Shown here one piece after another: positions 1-6,639 of a DNA stretch of 15,089 bases. Location: contig QWQL01000167.1 in NCBI GenBank assembly GCA_003670825.1, positions 1 through 15,089 of the forward strand. Reading direction: 5' to 3'. Source of the stretch: Planctomycetota bacterium. Lineage in GTDB: Bacteria; Planctomycetota; Planctomycetia; Pirellulales; UBA1268. The notes beneath the pieces are model-generated. The model had not been told where the DNA came from, ran no database searches, and was given only the letters and a program-made list of their open reading frames with translations. How positions within the stretch are numbered: position 1 is the first letter of the stretch; every line of letters starts with the position of its first letter. The position numbers and the translations under genes were made by a program.

Positions 1-2
1 CG

Positions 3-82
3 TGCAGCGCAGGTAAAAAACCTGCGGCTACGAAGTCGTCCAGCCTGCATCGCTCCTCGTAGGTGCAGGTTTCCTACCTGCA
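3..82. repeat. Inverted pair of REP-like palindromes (BIME-like unit), left copy 1
   Basis: Two hairpin-forming elements face away from each other. The first, at 9-31, reads on the minus strand as GTAG, then CC, then GCAGGT, five bases, ACCTGC. The second, at 59-82, reads on the plus strand as GTAG, GT, GCAGGT, ttcct, ACCTGC. The base of the stem covaries: C-G in the first element and T-A in the second. The GTAG feet face each other across a 27-base linker. The whole 80 bp is repeated identically at 104-183. A conserved GTAG foot plus a palindrome is the known signature of REP sequences acted on by RAYT (Y1 tyrosine) transposases. Membership in that class is an inference from architecture. 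Confidence 0.8.
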
Positions 83-103
83 TCATGCCTACCGTCGAGC
101 CCA

Positions 104-183
104 TGCAGCGCAGGTAAAAAACCTGCGGCTACGAAGTCGTCCAGCCTGCATCGCTCCTCGTAGGTGCAGGTTTCCTACCTGCA
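104..183. repeat. Inverted pair of REP-like palindromes (BIME-like unit), left copy 2
   Basis: This is an exact 80-bp duplicate of 3-82, offset by 101 bp, with a 21-bp spacer between the copies. It contains a minus-strand palindrome at 110-132 and a plus-strand palindrome at 160-183. Complete identity over 80 bp indicates recent duplication or gene conversion. It ends 21 bases before the stop codon of the uracil-DNA glycosylase gene, so it forms the 3' flank of the helicase-glycosylase transcription unit and could stabilise or terminate that transcript. That role is inference. Confidence 0.85.
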
Positions 184-204
184 CCACACGCGAACCGCGA
201 CGCC

Positions 205-951
205 TCAGAGCTCGACGCCCATGTCGGCCATCATGAGCTTCATGTCGTCCCACACCTCCCGCTTCGCAGCAGGATTTCGCAGCAGGTACGACGGGTGGTA
301 GGTGCAGATCACCTTCGAGGCATGGAAGGTGAACCACCGCTTGCGGAGCTTCCCGATCGGCTCCGCCGTCTCGAGCAGGGCATGCGCTGCAGTGGCCCCC
401 AGGCAGCAGATGTACTCCGGCGAGATCGCTTCAAACTGTCGCTCGAAGAATCCCCGACAGTTGCCCACCTCACCGGGCAAGGGCAGCCGATTCCCCGGTG
501 GCCGACACTTCAGCACATTGAGGATGTAGACGTCTTCGCGGCGAAGCTGACAGGCCTCGATGATCTTCGTGAGCAGCTGGCCAGCCCGACCCACGAAGGG
601 CTCACCCGACGCGTCTTCATCGGCCCCAGGCGCCTCACCGAAGAAGCAGATTCGTGCGTTGGGCGAACCACTGCCAAACACAGTGGTGGTCCGCGACGAG
701 GCGAGGTCGACGCACTTCGTACAGCCCGCCACCTCGGCCTGAAGCACCCGCAGGGCCACCGCGCGGTCGCCGTCGCAAGTGGATGCCACGGGAGTGGTCG
801 TCGCAGGCTCCACACTCGATCGGCCGCCCGCAGGGGGCATCGCACCGGTAGGGGCGTTGCCTCGCCTTGTGGCTCTCGGCAACTCCGCTACACCCGCGGC
901 CGCGAGGCTCTGCAGCCGTTGCCTCACCGCCCGTGCCTCACGAGGCGTCAT
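205..951 (-). CDS. Family 4 uracil-DNA glycosylase (iron-sulfur type)
   Basis: This enzyme removes uracil from DNA as the first step of base-excision repair, in the cytoplasm. The catalytic domain occupies about residues 65-245. Motif 1, GEAPGADED, lies near residues 105-113 and motif 2, HPSYLLR, near 219-225. Four cysteines at about 77, 80 (CTKC), 149 (KCRPPGNR) and 165 (NCRG) match the [4Fe-4S] ligands of family 4 enzymes. The first 60 residues are a low-complexity Ala/Pro/Thr-rich extension not expected in compact family members. I chose the ATG at 951 (248 aa) because GGAG lies 10 bases upstream; the ATG at 960 is possible but its Shine-Dalgarno is only 1-3 bases away. A longer frame reaching 1101 would overlap the helicase and looks non-coding. 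The gene lies downstream of the helicase and is probably co-transcribed with it. The family assignment is firm; no substrate specificity beyond uracil can be read here. Confidence 0.93.
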   Translation of the reverse strand: MTPREARAVRQRLQSLAAAGVAELPRATRRGNAPTGAMPPAGGRSSVEPATTTPVASTCDGDRAVALRVLQAEVAGCTKCVDLASSRTTTVFGSGSPNARICFFGEAPGADEDASGEPFVGRAGQLLTKIIEACQLRREDVYILNVLKCRPPGNRLPLPGEVGNCRGFFERQFEAISPEYICCLGATAAHALLETAEPIGKLRKRWFTFHASKVICTYHPSYLLRNPAAKREVWDDMKLMMADMGVEL

Positions 952-973
952 GCTTCGCATTCTCCTCTCGTGA

Positions 974-998
974 GGCTCGTGCGAGCTTCGCGCGAGCC
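974..998 (-). other. Intergenic hairpin between helicase and uracil-DNA glycosylase
   Basis: On the minus strand this reads GGCTCG, then an inner segment with a further three-base GCG/CGC pairing around an AAGCT loop, then CGAGCC. The result is a nearly continuous stem with one C-A mismatch. It begins 5 bases after the helicase stop codon and ends just before the glycosylase ribosome binding site. There is no T-tract after it, so it does not look like a standard intrinsic terminator. An attenuating or RNA-processing role is inference. Confidence 0.5.
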
Positions 999-1003
999 GC
1001 GGC

Positions 1004-2419
1004 CTACAGCGCCCGACGATGTCGCTTTGGCCCGCGGCCCTTGCCCAGGCCCGACGATGCCGGAGGCCGCTTCGGCTCCTCGGCCTCGGGAGCAGCCTCA
1101 CCGGCCGCAGCCGCGGCCGCAGCCCGTTGAAAACCTCCCGTCGGAACGTGCTCCACCGGCGCCGGCTTGGGCCGCCGGTCGAAGGCCTCGAAGCCTTCGA
1201 TCTCGTCCCGCTTCAGCAGCCGCTCGATGCGGATCTCGATCCGGGTCAACTGCGGCCCTTCCTCCGGACTCACAAACGTGAAGGCGATTCCCTCGCGGCC
1301 CATGCGGCCCGTGCGACCGACGCGATGCACGTAATCGTCGCAGAACTCGGGGATGTCGTAGTTGACGATGTGCGACACGCTCGACACGTCGATCCCGCGA
1401 CCGACCACGTCAGTAGCCACGAGGATTCTCACGCTGCCTTCACGAAACTCCCGCATCACACGGTCGCGAATGCTCTGGGAGAGGTCGCCGTGAATGCAGG
1501 CAACCTCTTCGGCGGCCCCGTGATCCCGGCTCCGACTCCTCCGCCGGGCGAGTTTTTCATAAATCTTGTCGGTGCCCCGCTTGGTGCGGCAGAAGACGAT
1601 CGCCTGCCGCGGTTGCTCCCGGTCGAGCAGCCGTTCGAGCAGATCGAACTTCCGTGTCGGGTCAACGGTGAAGTACCGCTGCTCGATCGTCTCAACGGCG
1701 AGTTCATTGACCGAGAAATCCATGATCTCGGGATCCCGCATGTATCGCGTGGCCAGTTTCTGCACCGGCGGCGGCACCGTGGCCGAGAGCAGCAGCGTCT
1801 GGCGGCTGTCCGGACACCGCCGGAGGATCTTCTCAATGTCGGGCCGAAACCCGATGTCGAGCATCCGATCGGCCTCGTCGAGCGTCACCATCTCGATCGC
1901 CCCGAACGTGAGCGTGCCTCGGCCCATGTGGTCCAGCACCCGACCCGGCGTGCCCACGACCACAGCCGGATGCTTCGCCAGTTTGTCGATCTGTCCCTTG
2001 ATCGGCTTGCCGCCGTACACGGCCACGCAGTGAATCTTCGTGCCGTGGGCAAGTTTCTCAAACTCGTCCTTGACCTGCACCGCGAGTTCGCGAGTCGGCA
2101 CGAGCACGATCGCCCTGGGGCCACCGGGCCGTCCCGGTTGCATCATCTTCTCGAGAATCGGCAGCACGAAGGCCGCGGTTTTGCCAGTGCCCGTTCGCGC
2201 CTGGCCCAGCACATCAATCCCCGCCAGGGCCCTCGGGATGAGCCCCGCTTGCACCGGCGTCGGCGTCGTGTAGCCCGCCCGGTCGACGGCGGCCAGTGTC
2301 GCCGCGGAAAGCCCCAGCGTGTGAAAACTTCCCGCTACTTGAGGGGCCACGGCCCCCTCCATCACCCCGGTCGGTGCACCCGACTCCGTCGGATGTCCAG
2401 ACCCGTTGTCCATAAACAC
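1004..2419 (-). CDS. DEAD-box ATP-dependent RNA helicase
   Basis: This cytoplasmic ATPase unwinds or remodels RNA duplexes, typically in ribosome assembly or mRNA turnover (RhlE/DbpA/SrmB-like group). All core motifs are visible in order: the Q motif around 32-57 (TTPTPVQ), I ARTGTGKT 74-81, Ia PTRELA 108-113, Ib TPGR 157-160, II DEAD 181-184, III SAT 212-214, IV VFCRT near 275-279, V VGRGID 339-344 and VI HRVGRTGR 365-372. About 14 residues rich in Arg/Ser (near 292-305) are inserted between motifs IV and V. The C-terminal tail (about 416-471) is an Ala/Pro/Glu-rich linker ending in a basic GKGRGPKRHRR patch, suitable for RNA contact. The start is a GTG at 2419, with GAGG 6 bases upstream; an in-frame ATG at 2413 is the alternative. 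The length of 471 aa is usual for bacterial members. The exact paralogue cannot be assigned. Confidence 0.95.
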   Translation of the reverse strand: MFMDNGSGHPTESGAPTGVMEGAVAPQVAGSFHTLGLSAATLAAVDRAGYTTPTPVQAGLIPRALAGIDVLGQARTGTGKTAAFVLPILEKMMQPGRPGGPRAIVLVPTRELAVQVKDEFEKLAHGTKIHCVAVYGGKPIKGQIDKLAKHPAVVVGTPGRVLDHMGRGTLTFGAIEMVTLDEADRMLDIGFRPDIEKILRRCPDSRQTLLLSATVPPPVQKLATRYMRDPEIMDFSVNELAVETIEQRYFTVDPTRKFDLLERLLDREQPRQAIVFCRTKRGTDKIYEKLARRRSRSRDHGAAEEVACIHGDLSQSIRDRVMREFREGSVRILVATDVVGRGIDVSSVSHIVNYDIPEFCDDYVHRVGRTGRMGREGIAFTFVSPEEGPQLTRIEIRIERLLKRDEIEGFEAFDRRPKPAPVEHVPTGGFQRAAAAAAAGEAAPEAEEPKRPPASSGLGKGRGPKRHRRAL

Positions 2420-2732
2420 TCGGTACCTCGTTTGCTTCCTCGAACGTCGTCCGCATCATTCCGCGGGGCGTCCTGATGCCCACTGCGGAAGGCCCGGCAC
2501 AGCCTCGGCTGGGGTCCGGGAAAGCGGTTGGCGGCGTTGAAGAAAGCCGCGCACTACCCAGAGAGAGTACCACGCCCCTCCCCGGCCGGCAAACGTGCGG
2601 AGCGTGGAGCCGCCTCTCCATCCGTTTTCGCCCCCGTCCAGGGCAGCGAACCCATCCGGCGGCCAGTACCACGTCGTTCACGCCGGGTTCCCGACGGCTC
2701 GCAACGTTTATCTGGGCGACGTGGTCACGCCA
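2420..2732. other. Intergenic gap between sdhB and the helicase gene
   Basis: This 313-base gap shows no convincing gene on either strand. The open frames crossing it lack a recognisable domain and extend into antisense of flanking genes. It should contain the helicase promoter, although I could not pick clear -35/-10 hexamers, and the 3' end of the sdh transcript, where an inverted repeat is present (2668-2725). Confidence 0.6.
2668..2725 (-). terminator. Inverted repeat downstream of sdhB (possible transcript-end structure)
   Basis: ACCACGTCG at 2668-2676 is the perfect reverse complement of CGACGTGGT at 2717-2725, giving a 9-bp outer stem. A smaller GCCG/CGGC pairing lies in the 40-base interior. 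It begins 7 bases past the sdhB stop codon. No T-run follows, so this is either a stabilising 3' structure or a non-canonical terminator. The function is inferred from position only. Confidence 0.4.
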
Positions 2733-3626
2733 TCAGCGGTCGAAGAGCCTCTTGATCGCCCAGACGGTCGCGGCTCGACCCGCGCGGGCAATCGACCGGG
2801 TCAACGGAATGTGTTTCGGACACACCGCCACGCAGTTTTGGGCATTGCCACACATCTGGATGCCACCCTTCGCGGTCAGTGCCTCCAGCCGCTCGTCGGC
2901 GATCATCCGACCCGTGGGATGGCTGTTGAATAGCATCGCTTGGCTGATCGCATGAGCGCCAACAAACCCTGAATCGAAGGCCGCCTTACGCCGCTTCTCG
3001 AAGTCCGATTCCGACTCGTCGTCGCGACGAACCGTTTCGATCTTCATGTACTGTGGGCAAGCTTCTAAGCAGCAGCCGCAGCTCATGCACTCCGTGAGCG
3101 GGTAGGCGTCTTCCTGGTCCTCGGGCGAAATCCGTGGCCCCGGGCCGAGGTCGTACGATCCCTCCACAGGCACCCATGCTTTCACCTTCTCGAGACCGCG
3201 GAACACCCGCCGCCGATCCACCACGAGGTCTCGGACCACCGGGAACTTGGACATCGGCCGCAGTTCGATTTCATCGCCGTCCGTCGACACGAGCGAATCG
3301 ACGAGCGCCGAGCAGGCCATGCGAGTGCGGCCGTTGATCAGCATCGTGCAGGAGCCGCAGACCTCCTCCAGGCAGGAGCAATCCCAGGCGACCGGCGCCA
3401 CGCGGCGGCCATCCTGCGACCGGGCCCGTGCGGCGATTTTCTGGAGCACGCTGATCACGTTCATGTTGGGTTCGTACGGCACTTCGAACCGCTCGAAGTA
3501 ACTTTCGCCACCGGCGACATCCTGCCGGAGCACCCGCACCCGAATCACCCGGCTCGACCCGCCGTGAGCTGCATCATCAGCCCCGGCAGTCACGAGATCC
3601 GCCACCGCTTCCATCGCCTTGATCAT
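2733..3626 (-). CDS. sdhB: Succinate dehydrogenase iron-sulfur subunit
   Basis: This subunit carries electrons from the FAD of SdhA through three iron-sulfur clusters to the quinone site at the membrane. The N-terminal ferredoxin domain has the [2Fe-2S] ligands C85, C90, C93 and C105 (CLEEVCGSC...MAC). The C-terminal domain has CMSCGCCLEACP at 180-191, whose C180, C183 and C186 bind the [4Fe-4S] cluster. A second motif, CGNAQNCVAVCP (259-270), supplies C259 and C265, which with C190 bind [3Fe-4S], while C269 completes [4Fe-4S]. These assignments follow the family pattern. The protein is 297 aa, somewhat longer than the E. coli form, with about 25 extra N-terminal residues. AGGAG lies 7 bases before the ATG and supports this start. 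It is the last gene of the sdhC-sdhA-sdhB operon, 31 bases behind sdhA. Fumarate reductase is the alternative biochemical direction. Confidence 0.96.
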   Translation of the reverse strand: MIKAMEAVADLVTAGADDAAHGGSSRVIRVRVLRQDVAGGESYFERFEVPYEPNMNVISVLQKIAARARSQDGRRVAPVAWDCSCLEEVCGSCTMLINGRTRMACSALVDSLVSTDGDEIELRPMSKFPVVRDLVVDRRRVFRGLEKVKAWVPVEGSYDLGPGPRISPEDQEDAYPLTECMSCGCCLEACPQYMKIETVRRDDESESDFEKRRKAAFDSGFVGAHAISQAMLFNSHPTGRMIADERLEALTAKGGIQMCGNAQNCVAVCPKHIPLTRSIARAGRAATVWAIKRLFDR

Positions 3627-3657
3627 GGTTTTTCTCCTCTGGCTCCAGCGTTCGTCT

Positions 3658-5640
3658 TCAGCTGCCCGCTCCGACCGGTACTGCCGCCTCGCGGCTCGTG
3701 GCCGCGCGCTCCTGCCGCTCTTTCCACACCTCTTCGATCGCGTCGCCGCCCACGAGGCCGTAGAGTCGCGGACGCGGTGGGATCAGCGAGGTGTCGATCT
3801 CCCGGTAGGAAATCTCCGGATCGCCATCGGGGCCGCAGGCCGCGATCGTCGACTTGAGCCACTTCTCCGTGTTGGCTTGGAAGGAGTCGCACCACTCCTC
3901 CGCCTCCCGTCGCTTCTCGACGGGGTCTGTGGCTGCGAGACCGGGCATTGCGAAGGCGGGCTTGAAATGGGCGCCCCGGCACTCGTCTCGCAGCAGCGCG
4001 CCCTTCAAAATCAGCTTTGCGATTGGAAACATATCACCGAGCGACTTGGTGAACACGACGTTTTGGTTGGTCCAGTTGCCCGTATCAGAGACCGCACACC
4101 GCTTCCACCGCCGGGCCATCTCGCAGACGTCGTCGTAGGCCGCCTCGAGTTGGTCGTTCCGCCGCACCACTGTGGCCACTCGCGTCATCAGGTTGCCAAG
4201 TTCCTGGTGCAGGGCGTACGGATTCTCATCGCCGGCCGTGCGACCGAGCAGTTCTCGATGCCGCTCCTCCTGGCGACGGATCTCGGCCTCAAACAGCCGG
4301 GTCGTGTCGGCCCCCGGCGTGCCGCCGCAGGCGTTCGCCAGGGAGGGGGCGAGGAACAAGCCACTGAAGATGCACGAGAGCAGCGAGTTGGCTCCCAGCC
4401 GGTTTGCCCCGTGATACTGGTAGTCGCACTCGCCGATCGCGTAGAGGCCGGGCAGATTGGTCTGCTGATTGCGGATCGAGCCCTCCACTAAACCGCCCGT
4501 TTTGCTCTTCTCGTAATCAACCCACAGGCCACCCATCGAGTAGTGCACCGCCGGGAAAATCTTCATCGGCGTCACCCGCGGATCAACGCCCTGAAACTTC
4601 TCGTAGATCTCGAGGATCCCACCGAGCTTCCGGTCGAGTGTCTCCCGAGGGATGTGCGTGAGGTCGAGGTAGACGCAGAGCCTGTCCTTCTCCACGGAGA
4701 GCCCGTCCGTCGTGCAGATGTCGAAGATCTCGCGGGTGGCGATGTCCCGGGGCACGAGGTTGCCGTACTTGGGATACCGCTCCTCGAGAAAGTAGGAACG
4801 TTCGGCCTCCGGAATACTCCGCGGGTCGCGGGGATCTTGCGGTGTCCGTGGCACCCAGACCCTCCCTCCTTCACCGCGGGCGCTCTCGCTCATCAGTCGC
4901 AGTTTGTCAGCGCCGGGGATCGCGGTGGGGTGCACCTGAATGAACTCGCCATTCCCATACCAGGCACCGGCCCGATAGGCACGGCTCACGGCACTGCCGG
5001 TGCAGACCATCGACATCGTTGACCGGCCGTAGATCAAGCCATTGCCACCGGTGGCAAGCACGACCGCATCCGCCGGAAACGCCTTGAACTGCATCGTGAC
5101 GAGATCCTGGCAGACAGCGCCCCGGCAGCGGCCAGTATCGTCGAGCACGGGACCAAGGAAGTCCCAAAACTCCCACTTCTTCACCTTGCCGGCCGCCTCC
5201 CATCGCCGCACCTGCTCGTCGAGCGCGTAGAGCAGTTGCTGCCCCGTGGTGGCCCCGGCGAAGGCAGTCCGCTTGTAGAGCGTGCCGCCGAACCGCCGCT
5301 GGTCACGAAAGCCTTCCGACGTGCGGTTGAAGGGCACGCCCAGGCGGTCCATCAGATCGATGATCCGCGGCCCCCAGTCGGCCATCTCCTTGACGGGTGG
5401 CTGGTGCTGGAGGAAGTCACCTCCATACACGGTGTCATCAAGGTGCTTCCACTCACTGTCGCCCTGCTGCCGGGTGAGGGCATTGACGCTGTTAATGCCC
5501 CCTTGGGCGCAGACGCTGTGCGACCGCTTCACCGGCACGAGACTTACAAGATCGACGTCGAGGCCCAGTTCGGCCAGCCGCATGGTGGCCGACAGGCCCG
5601 CGAGACCACCACCGATGACAAGGACCCTTGGTTGAGCCAT
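3658..5640 (-). CDS. sdhA: Succinate dehydrogenase flavoprotein subunit
   Basis: This catalytic subunit oxidises succinate to fumarate at a covalently bound FAD on the cytoplasmic face of the membrane. The dinucleotide fold is at the N-terminus (VLVIGGGLAG, 6-15). RSHSVCAQGGINS at 39-51 includes H41, the position that carries the histidyl-FAD bond. Substrate and catalytic residues are present in HPTA (237-240), SESARGEGG (251-259), H367 of the AVHYSMGG motif and R414 of HGANRLGANSL. The capping and C-terminal helical domains are complete. The protein is 660 aa, the length of the B. subtilis-type (type B) subunit. AGGAGG about 9 bases upstream of the ATG supports the start. It lies 29 bases behind sdhC. 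Confidence 0.97.
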   Translation of the reverse strand: MAQPRVLVIGGGLAGLSATMRLAELGLDVDLVSLVPVKRSHSVCAQGGINSVNALTRQQGDSEWKHLDDTVYGGDFLQHQPPVKEMADWGPRIIDLMDRLGVPFNRTSEGFRDQRRFGGTLYKRTAFAGATTGQQLLYALDEQVRRWEAAGKVKKWEFWDFLGPVLDDTGRCRGAVCQDLVTMQFKAFPADAVVLATGGNGLIYGRSTMSMVCTGSAVSRAYRAGAWYGNGEFIQVHPTAIPGADKLRLMSESARGEGGRVWVPRTPQDPRDPRSIPEAERSYFLEERYPKYGNLVPRDIATREIFDICTTDGLSVEKDRLCVYLDLTHIPRETLDRKLGGILEIYEKFQGVDPRVTPMKIFPAVHYSMGGLWVDYEKSKTGGLVEGSIRNQQTNLPGLYAIGECDYQYHGANRLGANSLLSCIFSGLFLAPSLANACGGTPGADTTRLFEAEIRRQEERHRELLGRTAGDENPYALHQELGNLMTRVATVVRRNDQLEAAYDDVCEMARRWKRCAVSDTGNWTNQNVVFTKSLGDMFPIAKLILKGALLRDECRGAHFKPAFAMPGLAATDPVEKRREAEEWCDSFQANTEKWLKSTIAACGPDGDPEISYREIDTSLIPPRPRLYGLVGGDAIEEVWKERQERAATSREAAVPVGAGS

Positions 5641-5669
5641 GGTATTTGCCCTCCTCGATCGGGAATGAT

Positions 5670-6437
5670 TTAGTGTGCGTTGGGGATCGGAACGGGAGCG
5701 ACCGCGGCACCCGGGCCGGAGAGGGCATGCTTCTGTTTTTCGGCCCAGGTTTCCGCCTCACGGGCCCGGGGCACATCGATCGATCGCATGCCGGCCAGTG
5801 CCCCGAGGCCTGCGGTTGCGAGGCCGACACCGATGACGATGCTGATCACGTTGGCCCGCCGCATTGCGGCCGGGCTCGTCCACAGGCCCCAGGTGATGCC
5901 AAGCGTCCAGAGGCCGTTGGAGAAGTGAAACACGGTCGCCAAGACGCCGATCGCGTAAAAAATCGCCACCAGGGTGGGTTGGAGCGCCTCGGCGGCCGTG
6001 CTCGCCGCACGGTGTGGATCAAACTGCCCGCCGCCAAACGGCTTACCCAACCAGTGCAGCTGCACAATGTGCCAGACGATAAACGCGAACGCGATCATGC
6101 CGGTCGCCCGCTGCAGCGTGTACCGCACGTTGCCAACATACGAATACGAGCCGACGTTGGGCATGCCATTGGCGATAATCACAAAACCAATCGCCGCGTG
6201 AAACAGCAGGGGCAGAAAAATGAAGGCCCATTCGATCGGCACGAGCAGCGGCCCGAGCGAGTGGATCATGTCCACCCGAGACTGGAACGTCCGACCATCG
6301 TCTCCGGCCAGAATCGAGGCATTGGTCAGCAGGTGCACGGCCACAAACGCCCCGATCGGGATCAGCCCCGCCAGCGAGAACAGCCGATAGATCAGAAACT
6401 GGTGACGTTCCAGGAACGACGGGGATGAATCACTCAC
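5670..6437 (-). CDS. sdhC: Succinate dehydrogenase cytochrome b subunit (type B, single anchor)
   Basis: This is the membrane anchor that binds two haems b and the quinone, and passes electrons from SdhB to (mena)quinone. Five hydrophobic helices are visible. Histidines in HLLTNA, LFHAAIG, WHIVQLHW and VFHFSNGLW sit at the expected haem-ligand positions in helices 1-4. Only one anchor protein is present, with no sdhD, which fits the C-A-B operon of type B enzymes. I chose a GTG start at 6437 (255 aa, MSDSSPSF) because GAGG lies 6 bases upstream. The TTG at 6455 would sit in the loop of a hairpin (6449-6464) and is less likely. The C-terminal tail after helix 5 is about 35 residues, polar and then Ala/Pro-rich. 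It is first in the operon and transcribed away from the receiver gene. Confidence 0.92.
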   Translation of the reverse strand: MSDSSPSFLERHQFLIYRLFSLAGLIPIGAFVAVHLLTNASILAGDDGRTFQSRVDMIHSLGPLLVPIEWAFIFLPLLFHAAIGFVIIANGMPNVGSYSYVGNVRYTLQRATGMIAFAFIVWHIVQLHWLGKPFGGGQFDPHRAASTAAEALQPTLVAIFYAIGVLATVFHFSNGLWTLGITWGLWTSPAAMRRANVISIVIGVGLATAGLGALAGMRSIDVPRAREAETWAEKQKHALSGPGAAVAPVPIPNAH

Positions 6438-6448
6438 GCTCGGCCTCG

Positions 6449-6464
6449 GCGGCAATGATGCCGC
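6449..6464 (-). promoter_or_regulatory. Hairpin adjacent to the sdhC ribosome binding site
   Basis: A perfect 6-bp inverted repeat, GCGGCA and TGCCGC with a four-base loop, lies in the sdh leader. It ends one base before the GAGG that acts as Shine-Dalgarno for the GTG start at 6437. It could stabilise the leader or affect ribosome access. The pairing is seen directly and the function is inference. Confidence 0.5.
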
Positions 6465-6529
6465 GGTGTGGGGGGTGACACTCGGCCCGGCGTCGAGGGC
6501 GGCGACGGTGCGGGCAGGTCATCCGGAAA

Positions 6530-6557
6530 AGTATAGGTATGGTCCGCCGACCGACAA
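6530..6557 (-). promoter_or_regulatory. Putative sigma70-type promoter for sdhCAB
   Basis: On the minus strand this reads TTGTCG, a 16-base spacer, then TATACT, matching the -35 hexamer at 4 of 6 and the -10 hexamer at 5 of 6 positions. The predicted start of transcription is near 6523, which gives a leader of about 86 bases before the sdhC GTG. It lies back to back with the promoter of the receiver gene. Confidence 0.6.
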
Positions 6558-6571
6558 CGCCACAGGGCGAT

Positions 6572-6600
6572 TTGGCGGCGGGCGGCGGTGGTTTTATACT
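6572..6600 (+). promoter_or_regulatory. Putative sigma70-type promoter for the PAS-GAF-receiver gene
   Basis: TTGGCG at 6572-6577 and TATACT at 6595-6600 are separated by exactly 17 bases. Transcription would begin near 6607, about 33 bases before the chosen GTG. This supports translation starting near 6634-6640 rather than at the upstream ATG at 6466, which lies before this promoter. The -35 hexamers of the two divergent promoters are only 14 bases apart. Confidence 0.65.
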
Positions 6601-6639
6601 GAAGATTCGGAATGTGACCGACGGGTACGGAGGATGCTG

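Noticed and set aside
1..183. CRISPR-like repeats at the window edges
   Set aside because: The units are inverted pairs of palindromes with conserved linkers and periods of 101, 115 and 35 bp, not short direct repeats separated by unique spacers. No cas genes are present.
952..1101. N-terminal extension of the uracil-DNA glycosylase to 1101
   Set aside because: It would overlap the end of the helicase gene by about 100 bases, is Arg-rich and unlike the family, and a good ribosome binding site precedes the ATG pair at 951/960.
1019..2476. Long open frame on the plus strand (485 codons)
   Set aside because: It is entirely antisense to the DEAD-box helicase, whose motifs are complete. The translation is Arg/His-rich without any domain, as expected for a shadow frame in high-G+C DNA.
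2476..2955. Possible small gene between sdhB and the helicase
   Set aside because: The open frame continues antisense into sdhB, has no domain or convincing start, and most of the gap shows no protein-like composition.
3619..4491. Plus-strand open frame of 290 codons
   Set aside because: It lies opposite sdhA, which is certain from its FAD and active-site motifs, and has no domain of its own.
6466..6639. Upstream start for the PAS-GAF-receiver protein at 6466
   Set aside because: The extension would span both divergent promoters and lacks a ribosome binding site, while GGAGG sits just before 6634-6640.
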